NCBI GenBank assembly: GCA_030686995.1
Contig: CM060694.1
Coordinates: 93,215,844-93,279,843 of the forward strand
Origin: Artemisia argyi
Taxonomy: Eukaryota; Streptophyta; Magnoliopsida; Asterales; Asteraceae
Length of the DNA stretch: 64,000 nt
Direction: 5' to 3'
Shown here: in pieces, positions 1 through 10,187 of the stretch
Position numbering within the stretch: the first letter of the stretch is position 1
Layout: each line of letters opens with the position of its first letter
The notes under the pieces: generated by a model
The model's database searches: none
What the model saw: the letters and a program-made list of their open reading frames with translations, nothing else
Told to the model about the DNA's origin: nothing
Program-made: the position numbers and the translations under genes

Positions 1-2723
1 TTTTGGAAGTATCAGCAGGAACATCTGCAGAATCATCATCATCAGGTACTTCAATTGGAGTATCTTCTGAAGCATCATTGGTAACATCATGTGGAGCTTC
101 AGTGGTATCAGGATGCGATTCAACAGTATCATGATGAGAAGTAGCAGGAGTATCATCCATCTGAGCATCAGGAGTCTCATCCTTCTGAGCATCAGGAGTA
201 TCATCCTTCTGAGGCAAGACTAAAGGAAGTTGCACATTCTCCTGACCACCATGAAAAGACCCAATAGACTCAGCAGGTTGAGCAGCTGTATCATGAAGCT
301 TAGCTTTCTTAGCTTGAGGCTCATCCAAAAGTCTTCCTCTAAACTCCAAAACATCTTGAACATGTATACCAGAGGAATGAAGATTTGAAATGATCTTGTC
401 ATAGTAGAAGGTGAGCTGCTTATCTGAAAATCCCCAAACCTTCTTTTGATTCTAGCCTGACCCAAACATAGACATCCCTGATTCTTTACAAAATTCCTCA
501 TGTATTTTTTTATTTCTTGTTTAGTCCAAGGCCTTTCCCTTTGATACTTAGCTTTATTCTCTGCTTCTTGTTGTCTCTGCAATCTTCCTCTTTTAACCAT
601 CATCTGAACAAAGGCAGGATTATCAACTCCAAGCTCAGATTCACCCAAATAAGGCTTGGAAGCAACCTGTTCAGCCAAATTGTCCCATTGTGCTGCAGAA
701 AGATTCTTAGCAATTTCATCTAGTTCCTTTCTTCTTTCAGCAGGCAAGGTGCTAGTAAATTGAGGTCCCATCTTATCCAAATCATCTTGAATTTTCCTAG
801 CTAATGCTTTGAGGCTTTCAAATCTAGTTGAACTTTAGTAGCTGCAGCTTCCTCTTGAGCTTGCAAATGTGCAGCAGCAATCTCGCTAAGTTTTTCATTA
901 GCATGTTCCACCTTGGATTTTACTCTGGAAGGAATGCCTTGATCAATCAAAATAGACTTTCCTTTATCTTTCTTCTCAGGAGGAACAAAAGTCTTATCAG
1001 GAGAATCATGAGGAAGATCAGCTTGGATATCTACTGATGGACTATGAGTGCTCACTTCTGGAATAGTAGTAGGAAAAGATTCCTTTCTATGAACATCAGC
1101 AGAAGTCTTCTTTCTAGGAGCATCAGCAGACTTCTTATCAGCAGAATGCTTTCTTCTGACATAAATGACTCTGGAGTCCTTTGGTACACTTGCATCAGTA
1201 GAATGAGCAACATCAACAGTTGGTGCAACATCAGCAGTTAGAGCAACAGATGGTTCAGGTTTAGTGTCAGCATTCTTCTGAACACTCTCCAAAGTGGTAG
1301 CAGCAATAAGTTCAAGGCCTTCCAAGTCAATGTTGTCAGATGCTTTAGTAGAGTCCTCAGCTAAATCATACACCACACCTTGTTTCTTCCTTTGCTTAGT
1401 CTTACCCTCCAACTTCTTAACTCTTCCAATTAAAGTCAGAACAGCATTGCTGAGGTTCTTTTTGGTGAAGTTCAGATCATTCTCCAATTTGTCCACCTTA
1501 GCAACATACTTGTTTAACAAAACAGATACAAAAGTGAGAGTAACAGGACCTTCAGCTCCGCCAACAGGGATATCTGTGGTATTTGAAGCATCATTGGTCC
1601 TGTGAGTAGAATAATCTAAATTTACATCTACATCTACATGATCCTCAAAGTGAGGTCTCAAAGGACTAGGTGTGGGAAGCCTAGTAAATTGTGGTGAGTG
1701 TACAGGTTGGTCAAAGCCTAAATTCTCATTGAGCTCATGGTCAGGAGAATTGATATCCATTGGTGAAGGTACAGGTGTGGGTGACCTTGGAGAGGGTGGA
1801 GGCTGAACATGAGTAGCAACTGAAGCATTTGCATCAGGAGCATCTTCAGTTCTGTAAGGAGAATCCTCTAGTGCTTGAGCATCAGGAGAATCCTGACCAC
1901 CAGTAGCTACATCAGCTGCTTCTCCATCAGGGGGATTGCCCACCGGGGCATCAGCAGCTGCATCAGCAGCTACTCCATCAGGAGCATTGCCACCAGGCAA
2001 CATAGCTGGAAGTAAGGGTCTGTGGTCACCAGTAAATTTAAATTTCATTTGGGTAAACAACTTTTTAGATAAACCCTTAACAGGCAAATGAGTAGGGTCA
2101 GTGGTCTGAATATCTAAAATGATTTGAAGAAACCTAGGATACAATAAATATTTAAGTTTGGTATCCTTAACATTTTCAAGCATAGCATTAAAGATATACC
2201 TAGAAAAGTTAAATGTTCTCCCCTGAGAGAGACACACAGTGGCAAGAGCAATGTCTGTAGAGAATTGGTCCCATCCACCAGACTTAGAACCCATGCACTG
2301 AAGCAAAGTATGTGTCAAAAACCTCCATTTTGGACAAAATAGATTCTTGTACCATACTTTCCCATCACCACTATAGCCGGCAGCCTGAAGGCCTCTTAGT
2401 ATCTCTACTTTAGGCAAATCAGTCACCCCTCCTTCATTATCCAACTGAAGTTGAGTCCTAACCAATGACTCAGTAACCACATATTCTTCCCCATCTATGA
2501 CAGCAACAATCTCTGTTGTTCCATCTTCAACAGTCCTTATTTGAGTAGTTTCCCAAAATTGTACAACAAGAGACTCATAAATAACACTTGGATATTGGAG
2601 TAGAGCATAACGAATCTTGGATCTTTGAAGAAATTCCATCATACCCACATAATCTTCATCATTCTTACCACGACTAAGAAAGGCATGTTTGTTATGATCA
2701 CCTTTGAAATGTAGTTCAGCCAT
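1..2723 (-). pseudogene. Extra 3' ORF of element A, Asteraceae-type accessory protein, frameshifted
   Basis: ATG at 2723 opens a 640-codon frame ending in TAG at 801-803. The reading continues with one frameshift near 801-805 (frame 780 to 450) and another near 440-460, after which an open frame runs off the window, so at least 900 codons were once coding. Residues 1-220 form a compact domain with conserved-looking Trp/Phe/Gly (FWETTQIRTV, GGWDQFSTDIA, LLYPRFLQ). The middle is low-complexity and rich in Ala-Asp, Ser and Pro. The part at 780-450 is a charged helical region (AERRKELDEIAKNL, KKYMRNFVKNQG). I recognise the style from Asteraceae copia elements, where automated annotation often calls it longin-like or plant transposon protein; the function is unknown. 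It lies downstream of pol in the env-like position but I see no signal peptide or membrane segment. A TATA box at 2786-2793 suggests its own promoter. Confidence 0.75.
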
Positions 2724-2785
2724 TGATAAAGAATAAGAAATTAGGGTTGGGAGTTCTGAAAAATGTTGAAATGGTTTTTTTTAAG

Positions 2786-2793
2786 TTATATAG
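2786..2793 (-). promoter_or_regulatory. TATA box for the extra ORF of element A
   Basis: Minus strand reads CTATATAAC about 65 nt upstream of the ATG at 2723. Spacing suits a plant RNA polymerase II promoter with a short leader. A TTTTTCAG tract between it and the ATG could alternatively be a 3' splice site if the ORF is expressed from a spliced full-length transcript. Confidence 0.4.
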
Positions 2794-3171
2794 CGAGAGG
2801 GAATCAGTTAATTTGGTAGTAGGATATGCACGTCTTGGTTAATTATGGAAGTTACCAAACGTGGAATGAAACTGATATGAATTATTGGAAAGAAATCTTT
2901 GACCAATAATCAACTAAGGCAAATCCCAATTAACTGACTCATCCGAAGAAACCAAATCAAACGGCTGAAATCAAATGGTCAATCCGCAGAAAATAGTCAA
3001 ACTTTGACTATGGTCAACAGAACCATCAGCAACATCAATCAGCAGAATCTACCCGTCAGTGGAAACCAAATATCTTTGAAAAATATCTCTTAATTCAAAT
3101 TTCAAAGAACCCTTAAGTATCTCAAAACTACCTCGCATTTATGGTAATAAAGACACGCGGTTGGGGGATCT

Positions 3172-3179
3172 TATAAATA
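3172..3179 (+). promoter_or_regulatory. TATA box of antisense gene a
   Basis: TATAAATA lies 83 nt upstream of the ATG at 3255. The same octamer lies 78 nt upstream of the ATG of the paralogous gene at 4175, so promoter and gene appear to have been duplicated as one unit. Confidence 0.6.
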
Positions 3180-3254
3180 AAGTCTAATTATCCCCAAATC
3201 ACTCCACTTCAAATCAAATCCCTAATTATAATACCTCCAATCAACAGTACATCC

Positions 3255-3773
3255 ATGGCTTCTAATCAACATATCATCAACCTTTCTTCTGACTCCTCTG
3301 ATACATCAGACTCACTAACATCTCCACCACCACTCAATATGCCAACACGTCCTCGTGGTCTCACAAAGGAACAAGCCAAGAAGAAGAAACATGATGTCCA
3401 TGCTCCTAGTTCATCATCAGAAGATCTTCCACCATACCCTTCTGAAATCGATGATCCAGAGTACTAGAGAGAGATGGAGAGAAGATGGAATGCATTGGAG
3501 AGGGCAAACAGAGTTCCCTATCCTGAGGAGTCTCCCTTCATCTTCACTTCTTCTGATGAAGAGGATGATGATAATGATGCACTTTATAACCTTACAACCC
3601 CTGAGAAGCCTCAGTCCTCTCGTCCAAGAAAAAGAAAAGTGAATTCCCCATTGCCAAAGACCAGAAAGGTTGTTTTAGGTTTGCCCTGTCCTCAATGGAA
3701 AGGACTCTTCAACATTAACAACCAAGGCAAGGAGAAGACTGTGGAAGGCAAGGGCAAAGGCAAAGTAGAATAG
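3255..3773 (+). pseudogene. Antisense accessory gene a of element A (one in-frame stop)
   Basis: A 172-codon frame on the strand opposite to gag-pol, broken only by TAG at 3465-3467; the frame resumes unchanged to TAG at 3771-3773. Residues 7-16 are IINLSSDSSD, a hydrophobic-core-plus-acidic/Ser pattern typical of SUMO-interaction motifs. Later come an acidic stretch (SSDEEDDDND), a basic stretch (RPRKRK), the motif RKVVLGLPCPQW, and a Gly-Lys-rich tail ending GKGKGKVE. The protein is small, charged and probably disordered, with nuclear-type basic runs. It matches the neighbour at 4175-4600 in the N-terminal motif, the SSR-basic block, KVVLGL and the Gly-Lys tail, so the two are tandem paralogues. 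It has its own TATA box and an AATAAA 57 nt after the stop. Function unknown. Confidence 0.6.
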
Positions 3774-4096
3774 GAAATTTGTTGTTAATCTTTCAATTTC
3801 ACTATCTTGTATTGTACTTCTGAAGAATCAATAAAAAAAATTTGCCTTATTAATTTTTACTTATTTTAATTCTTCTGATAGATTAGCATTCCCCTGAATA
3901 AATTGATCTTGAATAAGTCATCAGCAGGAACACACTTAACAACAAAATAGATAGTATCAGCAGCATGTTGGTGAAACCATTGACTTTCATCTGAAGAATC
4001 CACTTAAGTGGACAACTTGCACAATTAGTAATTGCTACTGACTCAACTACCTCCCATTTACTTACATTAACTCACATTAAACCCAAATCATGTCTT
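3774..4096. other. Spacer between antisense genes a and b
   Basis: AT-rich sequence with the poly(A) signal of gene a at its start and the promoter of gene b at its end. It has scattered CAGCAG words like those in the LTR of element A. No coding capacity is visible. Confidence 0.5.
3830..3835 (+). terminator. Poly(A) signal of antisense gene a
   Basis: AATAAA followed by an A-run and a T-rich stretch, 57 nt after the stop codon. Placement fits a plant polyadenylation signal for the plus-strand gene. Confidence 0.5.
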
Positions 4097-4104
4097 TATA
4101 AATA
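4097..4104 (+). promoter_or_regulatory. TATA box of antisense gene b
   Basis: TATAAATA 78 nt before the ATG at 4175, in the same relation to its gene as the box at 3172-3179. Confidence 0.6.
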
Positions 4105-4174
4105 AGTCTTCAAGTCATAATCAACTCACCATCCCACAAATAACATATCCCAAAGTCTTTCTCACATTCAAAAC

Positions 4175-4600
4175 ATGAAGCCATCCCCCAAAGTCATTGA
4201 AATCTCTTCTGATTCATCAGACTCTACCTTTGACATACCTCAAATCCAAAGATCATACTATTACTTAGGTGAAGGTCCTTCAGAGTTTTGTCCATCTCCA
4301 ACCTCATTAGAAGAAACCACTGAAGCTAAGAAAACACCAACTCCTCTAGCTATGGTTGTCCCTGATTTCACTCTTGTCACTGCATTCTTAACCAGTGAAA
4401 TGGAAAGAGTATGTGCAGATATGAGAAGGATCTCTGTCACTGAAGAGCCACAGTCCTCAAGAAGGAAGAAGGGTCCATTGAAGGTGGTCCTTGGCCTTGC
4501 AGCACCCAAGCTCTGGAACAAGGACACGCAATCCAGAGGGGTCCATAAGAAAATGTCAGACCCAAAGGACTTGGGCAAAGGGAAGAGGAAGATGGAGTAG
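4175..4600 (+). CDS. Antisense accessory gene b of element A, intact small nuclear-type protein
   Basis: An intact 141-codon ORF on the strand opposite to gag-pol. Residues 7-16 read VIEISSDSSD, at exactly the same positions as the related motif in gene a, and look like a SUMO-interaction motif. The middle (about residues 55-90) contains a helix-prone segment (LVTAFLTSEMERVCADMRR). Then come SSRRKKGPLKVVLGL, a Trp (KLWNK) and a Lys-rich tail ending GKGKRKME. No enzyme motif, signal peptide or membrane segment is visible. It has its own TATA box and poly(A) signal and lies between pol and the extra ORF. Antisense additional ORFs are known in some large plant retrotransposons (for example gene 23 of Grande), but I cannot place this family. 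That b is open while every sense gene is broken is notable, though 141 codons could stay open by chance. Confidence 0.6.
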   Translation: MKPSPKVIEISSDSSDSTFDIPQIQRSYYYLGEGPSEFCPSPTSLEETTEAKKTPTPLAMVVPDFTLVTAFLTSEMERVCADMRRISVTEEPQSSRRKKGPLKVVLGLAAPKLWNKDTQSRGVHKKMSDPKDLGKGKRKME

Positions 4601-4910
4601 GGAGTTGAGGTTTAGGGATGTGGTGGTGGTTGTTTGTTTGTTGTTTGATGTATTTTGTGTTTCTTTTGATGATAGATCTTGATGTACCAAGCTTTCCACT
4701 GATGAATAAAATTAACTTTTATGTCTTTACATCTAATTCCACTGAATGTAGATCTTTGTATATCAGCATAAACATGATCTGAAACTAAACATTCAAACAA
4801 AACACAAAAGAACAACCAAAATAATATACAAAATTAGAAAGAAACCTGCAAAACAAAGTTAGTAAACATAATTCTATAAAACATAATAATCTACATAAAT
4901 ACAACATGTA
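4601..4910. other. 3' flank of antisense gene b
   Basis: AT-rich stretch with AATAAA at 4705-4710 (plus strand). The remainder up to the internal polypurine tracts of A is non-coding, and I see nothing else in it. Confidence 0.4.
4705..4710 (+). terminator. Poly(A) signal of antisense gene b
   Basis: AATAAA about 105 nt after the stop of the gene at 4175-4600, in a T-rich surround. Confidence 0.45.
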
Positions 4911-4940
4911 CCATCCTCCCCTGAGGCTTATGCCTCCCCT
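4911..4940 (-). other. Internal polypurine tracts after pol of element A
   Basis: On the minus strand two near-identical purine runs (GAGGGGAGG and AGGGGAGGA) lie within 35 nt just after the pol stop at 4953. A single tract normally abuts the 3' LTR, but here no LTR follows. This fits the multiple internal polypurine tracts described for Sireviruses. Confidence 0.55.
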
Positions 4941-4952
4941 CAAACATAGCAT

Positions 4953-5765
4953 TCAAGGGTTAACCATCCCAATGTTGACAACTAGGTGATTAAACCTAGG
5001 TCCATCAAAAGCTTTTGTTAACAAATCAGCCACATTATCATCAGTGTGAATTTTAAGCACTTGAATTAGATGCTTCTCATTTGCATCTCTTATGAAATGG
5101 TGCCTAATTTCTATATGTTTAGTTCTTTGATGAAAAACAGGATTTTTAACAATAGAAATAGTACTTTAATTATCAATGTAGATTTTAGTGTTCATATAGT
5201 TAAACCCATAATCCAACATCTGATTTTGAATCCAAAGTACCTGACCACAGCAATTGGCAGTAGCAACATATTCTGCTTCAGTAGTAGAAGTAGCCACTAT
5301 GGTTTGTTTCTTACACTGCCAAGAGATGAGTCTTCTAACAAGAAATTGACAACCTCCTGTTGTGGACTTCCTATCCAAATTAGCTCCAGCATAATCACTA
5401 TCACTGTAAGCCTCCAACACAAATGGTGAATCCCTTGGGTACCAAAGGCCTAGTTTGGGTTGGCCCTTGATGTACTTGAAAATTTTCTTCACAGCATTTA
5501 GGTGGGAAGTCAGTGGAGTGACTTGATGTCTTGAGCAAGCACTGACAGCAAAGGTAATGTCAGGCCTAGAAGCTGTTAGATACATGAGTGATCCAATCAT
5601 GGACCTATAAAGATGAACATTCACAGCTTCATCTTGCTCATTTGGATTCTTAAGCTTGGGTGGTTCATATGGAGTGGTAGCAGTCCTCAAAAGTTCAAAG
5701 TCAAACTTTTTCAAAATATGTTTAACATACTTCTCCTGATGAATAAAGATCCCTTCAGGTTGTTG
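4953..5765 (-). pseudogene. pol: Copia RNase H domain and pol C-terminus (element A)
   Basis: Ribonuclease H of the reverse transcriptase, which degrades the RNA template. The minus-strand frame carries the copia signatures SMIGSLMYLTASRPDI, EAYSDSDYAG and TSTTEAEYVA, then the C-terminal block with HIEIRHHFIRD and a leucine-rich end. It continues the RT frame. There is a nonsense codon (TAA at 5771-5773, where Gln is expected) at the RT/RNase H junction and a second TAA at 5166-5168 (Glu expected). After the second stop the frame is open to TGA at 4953. Both stops are single-base changes, so decay is by point mutation rather than rearrangement here. Confidence 0.85.
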
Positions 5766-5771
5766 TGTGAC

Positions 5772-6440
5772 TTACAGCCCTAGAAATAAGGTTAACTCCC
5801 CCATTGCACTCATTTGAAATTCACCTTTCATCAAATCTTCAAATTCCCTGCACCATGACTCCTTTGTGGATCTAAAGATAATGTCATCCACATATACTTG
5901 TACTAGAATAATGTCCCTGGAGTTTTTCTTAATAAAGAGGGTCTTGTCAATAGCCCCTCTTCTGTAGCCATGCTCCAAAAGAAATGTAGACAATCTAGCA
6001 TACCATGCTCTTAGTGCTTGGTGAAGTCCATAAAGCGCCTTGACAACTTTGTACACCTTCTTGGGATGATGGGGGTCTTCAAAGCCCTGTGGTTGGGTAA
6101 CATATACTTCCTCTTCAATTTTGCCATAGAGGAAGGCATTCTTGACATCCATCTGATAGACCTTAAACCCCATATATGAGGCAAAGGCTAAAAACTGTCT
6201 AATGGCCTCAACCCTAGCAACAGGTGCAAAGACCTCAGTGTAGTTAATCCCTTCTTCTTGTCTGAAACCTTGTGCCACCAATCTTGCTTTATTTCTAACC
6301 AAAATACCTATGGCATCCCTCTTGCATTTTAAGATCCACTTGGTCCCAATTGCAATTTTCCCTGCAGGCAGATCAACAAGTACCCAAACATCTTGATTCT
6401 TGAATGGTTGCATCTCTTCCTGCATAGCTTCAACCCAGCT
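5772..6440 (-). pseudogene. pol: Copia reverse transcriptase domain (element A)
   Basis: RNA-dependent DNA polymerase of element A. Readable motifs in order: SWVEAMQEEM, GTKWILKCKRD, ARLVAQGFRQEEGINYTEVF, APVARVEAIR, YQMDVKNAFLYG, KALYGLHQALRAWY and the catalytic YVDDIIF. The catalytic Asp pair is present. Frame is continuous with integrase upstream, through an acidic Ala/Asp/Ser-rich linker at 6441-7300 that is typical of this lineage. It ends at a premature TAA (5771-5773) immediately before the RNase H part. Confidence 0.9.
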
Positions 6441-7299
6441 AGGCTCACTCAAAGCCTGTTTAATGCTTGTTGGTTCAACTTGGGACAAGAAACAAGCAAA
6501 CAAACAACGCTTCTGATCTGTGTGATTGTCTCTCTTCTGAGTGGATACATAAGTCAAAAATGCACATTGCCCAAACTTGGTATTCTTAATGGCACTCCTG
6601 GTGAGTACCATAGCATTTGGATCACCAAGTATATTATCTTGTGGATGAATGGTGTTAATCCTTTTAATTGCAACAGGATTAACATCAATGGAGGTATCAA
6701 GATTGGTTAAAGTAGGAGCAAAGTCTTCATCATAAGAAGCTGATTGAAAAATGCCATCACTTTGCTCAACATTAGCAAGATCTGAGGGAGTTGGAAACCT
6801 GCCATAAGGTTCATCCAATCTTGTGGAAGTGTCAGTGGAAACAGGAACTGCAGCAGAAATGCCTTCAGCAGAATCTCCATCAGCAGAATCAACAGCTGCA
6901 TCAGCAGAACTAGGTTGTATGCTTTCTTCAACAGCAGCTTGTTTTAAGAGGGCTTCAGTCTCTTGCTCAAATTCAAGACCAAGTCTTTTAGCTTCCTCAG
7001 CAGCTGCATGTTCTTGCTTTTTGAGTCTAGCAAGATCTTCTGCATTGGTTGAATTTTCCACATCATCAGCAGATTTGGCATCAGAGGCTTCTTTGGTAGG
7101 AGGATCTGCTATCTGGATTGGTAGAGTTGTTACAACAATAGTGGGTTCATCACATTTTGAATCACGGTCTGAATCATCCTGTAGGGTACCTGCATTGTTA
7201 GAAGATGGCACTTGTATACCTGCAGAAGGGTTAGTTTTATGTCTAGCATACCCCAGATAATCTGTAAGATAATCAAGGTCAAAATACCATTCATGACCT

Positions 7300-8612
7300 T
7301 TTCCCTGAACATTGACATTCTCCTCCAGAAATTTCAGGATAAGAGTCTCTTCTATCTTCTTTGTAGCCATGTTATATACCCTGTAAGCCTTGCTATGAGC
7401 TGAGTAACCAACAATATACCCTTCAGCAGCTTTTGCTTCAAATTTGCCTAAGTGATCACTTGTATTAAGAATGGTCACCTGACAACCAAAAGGTTTCAAG
7501 TGTTCAATGGTAGGCTTCTTCCCTGTCAATAGTTCATAAGGTGTCTTATTGTGAGGTCTAGTAATCAACACCCTATTCAATACATAACAGGCAGTGCCAA
7601 CTGCTTCAGTCCAAAACATGGTGGGAAGTTTAGAGTCAGCAAGCATAGATCTTGCAGCCTCTATAAGGGTTCTATTTTTCCTTTCAGCAACTCCATTCTG
7701 TTGTGGAGTCCTAGGAGTTCTATAGTCTCTTTTAATACCCTTTAAACCACGAAGCTCAATGAGATTAGCATTTTTGAACTCTGTCCCATTGTCACACCTT
7801 ATACCTTTAATCTTCTTGTTAAGTTAGTTTTCAACTAGAGCCATAAATTCTTTGAGTGCCTGAAAGGTTTGATCTTTAGTCACCAAGAAAAATGTCCAGC
7901 TGAATCTGCTGAAAGCATCAGTGATCACCAAACAGAAGTACTTATGATCAATACTCCTGATGGATGTTGGACCAAAAAGATCCCTGTGAAGCAGCTGCAA
8001 TGGTTCTGAGATTGTGCTCACTACATTAATGGCTTTATAAGAAGCCTTGTGTTGCTTACCCTTGTTACAAGCCACACAATTATGCTCATTGGTGAAGATC
8101 TTGGAAGGAAGTCCATGAACAAGTCCATCTTTAGCAAGTTTGTTGATGACCTTAAAATTAACATGTGCCATCCTCCTATGCCATTTAGTAGATTCATCCA
8201 AGGATGCTTTAGCCACTAAGCATGTTAGATCACCTTCTGGTTTGACATCATTCAAGTCAAATGTATACATATTATGATTTCTTGGAGCCTTTAGCAATAC
8301 ATGATTGTCATCAGGTATTTTGAACTCAGTTGAAAGAATGAAACAACCTTCTTCAGTGAAGAGCACATGAAGCTTTTTGTCACAAATTTGTGAGACTGAG
8401 AACAAATTGAATCCTTGAAGCTCCTTCACATAGTAGACATTCTCAAAATCCACCTTTGGAGTTCTAATGGTTCCTTTGCCAGTGATCCTTCCTACTCCAC
8501 TTCCAAACCTCACTATACCTCCATTAATAGGCACAAAGTCATGCAGCTTCTCTTGGTTACCAGACATGTTTCTTGAACAACCACTGTCAATAATACCTAA
8601 GTCTTTATTAAG
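7300..8612 (-). pseudogene. pol: Copia protease C-part and integrase (element A)
   Basis: The protease active-site triplet is seen as IIDSGCSRNMSG (minus strand, about 8590). Then comes GKGTIRTPKVDFENVYYVKE and the integrase zinc-binding HHCC set (WHRRMAHVN with HNCVACNKGK). The integrase core has its first Asp in LLHRDLFGP, the second in CDNGTEF and the Glu in QQNGVAERKNRT. The C-terminal part holds LNRVLITRPHNKTPYELL and FGCQVTI. A TAA at 7824-7826 interrupts the core between the first and second Asp. A usual Met before the first Asp is Arg here. Frame is the same on both sides of the stop. Confidence 0.88.
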
Positions 8613-8624
8613 AAGAGGATGTTC

Positions 8625-8675
8625 CTACAACAAAGAAAGTTAATATACAACAACAAAAATATGTTAAGAGACTTA
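8625..8675 (-). other. Intron-like stop-rich insert between gag linker and protease (element A)
   Basis: This short T-rich stretch has four in-frame stops, yet the reading frame is the same on both sides. On the minus strand it has a branch-point-like TTAAC, a pyrimidine tract and TTGTAG before the protease frame. No strong donor is visible: the best GT sites would make an intron of only about 64 nt or less. Confidence 0.3.
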
Positions 8676-10187
8676 AGTCATGAAAGACTTGAGCCTGCCC
8701 TGTGGATCATTATGATGAACCCAAGAAGCTGAGTTAGATCCACAATTGTTCCTAGAGTCCCTGTAGTTAAATGGTCTTTTGTATGTCCAAGAACAATCTG
8801 TCGAGGACTTTTCAGCAGAATCCCAATTACCCCTTCCTATAAACCTTTGGTCAGTATATTCATACCAATGATTAATACCATAAAATGGTTGTGACCCATA
8901 TCTATTTCTATTGGGATTTATATATCTATTATGGAAAACAGACCTATCGGAAGGAATAGTCCAATCAGCAGGAGTGGAATACATTCTGCTGACATTATAC
9001 TTTGCTTGTGGAATTAATGAGGGTTTGGTACAGGTTTTAGTCCACTTTTGTCTAGGTCTATTATTAACAACAGAAACACCCATCCTCTTCTCATAGAAAT
9101 CACAATCCTTAATTAAATGCAATTTGCTACCACAAACAAAACACTTCTTCTTCTTAGAAGATTTATTAAATCCAAAAGATGTCTGATTAAACATAGAATT
9201 ATTCAAAGAAACACCAGAAATAGAATTGTTTTGTAAACACTGAAAGGAATTGTTTTCATAAGAAGTAAATAACAAGTCTTCAGAAGAGGCTGTCTTAGAA
9301 AGAACTTCATCAGCAGCAACTTCAGAGTCCACAGACTTGTAAGATGACTTGTCAGAATTCTTTATTGAGGACTTGGGTGAGTCTGACTTGGTCTTGGAAT
9401 CACAGCTAGCATAACTAGATGTCTCTGAGGTCTTGTCCCTGGAAGAACAAGAGACATAAGTGTTAGAATCATTATTAGATATACTTCTAGTGTCAGGGGA
9501 GTCATTGATCCTAATGTCAGCGGTTTCCTTTGATTCTGGTAAGTCAACCTTATGGGATGTGGGATTAGGGGTTCCTATGGTTGGTGAGTCTTCAGACCTA
9601 TTTGGGAAGTCTTTAGACTTTTTGCCAAAGAGATGGTGTGAACCATCAAAGTCAGAGGTTTTGGTAGTAGGCATAAATACACCTCTGATGGGTCCTGGTA
9701 CAACATGCAAATTTCCTTCTTTAACCTAATTTGCTAAGCCTGCTGGTGTAGATTTACCCACGTCATTCCTTGCTTCTAAGCCAACATATTTTTGAAACCA
9801 TAAACCTATCCCAGAGTTTACAGCTTGACTACCATAAAGACAACTAGCTAAATTATCTCCTGAAATCAACCAATTTTTATGTAAAGCTACTTCTTTATCT
9901 AGTTTTTCTTGCAAAACACTTTTCTCAGACTCAATCCTAGCTTTTTCTTTTTCAGAAAACTTTAATTCATTGCTAGCACATTCTAAATCTCTACTTAAAA
10001 CTATAATCTTTTCTTCATAGGCAAATTGATTCTGTTGAAACCACACCTTTTGTTGTTCTAAAGTTTTAAAAGCTTCTTTATAAGTTGCAGCTTCAATAAA
10101 ACAAGCATTATATTTTGGTTGCAAATCATCATAAGCTTCTTTTAGAGTTGTATATTTAGAATCACAATCACAAATACAAGTAGATAC
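8673..10187 (-). pseudogene. Gag-pol linker with coiled coil and second CCHC knuckle (element A)
   Basis: Continuation of gag in the pol frame, broken by stops at 10188 and 9726. The first part (10124-9726) is a charged helical region rich in Glu/Lys/Leu, probably coiled coil. The second part (9710-8673) is Ser/Asp-rich, then carries a second zinc knuckle CFVCGSKLHLIKDC (C-x2-C-x4-H-x4-C). After this comes a Tyr/Asn/Arg-rich segment ending at the intron-like insert. A second knuckle far from the first is characteristic of the long copia polyproteins I know from Asteraceae. Confidence 0.75.

Larger units (their letters stand above)
2724..3254. other. Head-to-head intergenic region between the extra ORF (-) and antisense gene a (+)
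   Basis: This 531-bp stretch separates two divergent ATGs. It holds a minus-strand TATA box (2786-2793), with a TTTTTCAG acceptor-like tract between it and the minus-strand ATG, and a plus-strand TATA box (3172-3179). It also holds ACGT cores (2829-2834, 2858-2866) and is otherwise AT-rich. No coding sequence is visible. It reads as a bidirectional promoter region inside the retrotransposon. Confidence 0.5.

Noticed and set aside
801..2723. Longin-like/synaptobrevin identity for the large extra ORF
   Set aside because: I remember such labels on similar Asteraceae proteins, but I see no longin or SNARE features and no transmembrane tail. The copia context explains it better.
6823..7260. Plus-strand 145-codon frame across the integrase-RT linker
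   Set aside because: It is the complement of an Ala/Asp/Ser-rich coding linker; such sequence opens the opposite strand automatically. Unlike 3255-4600 it has no promoter, motif or paralogue.
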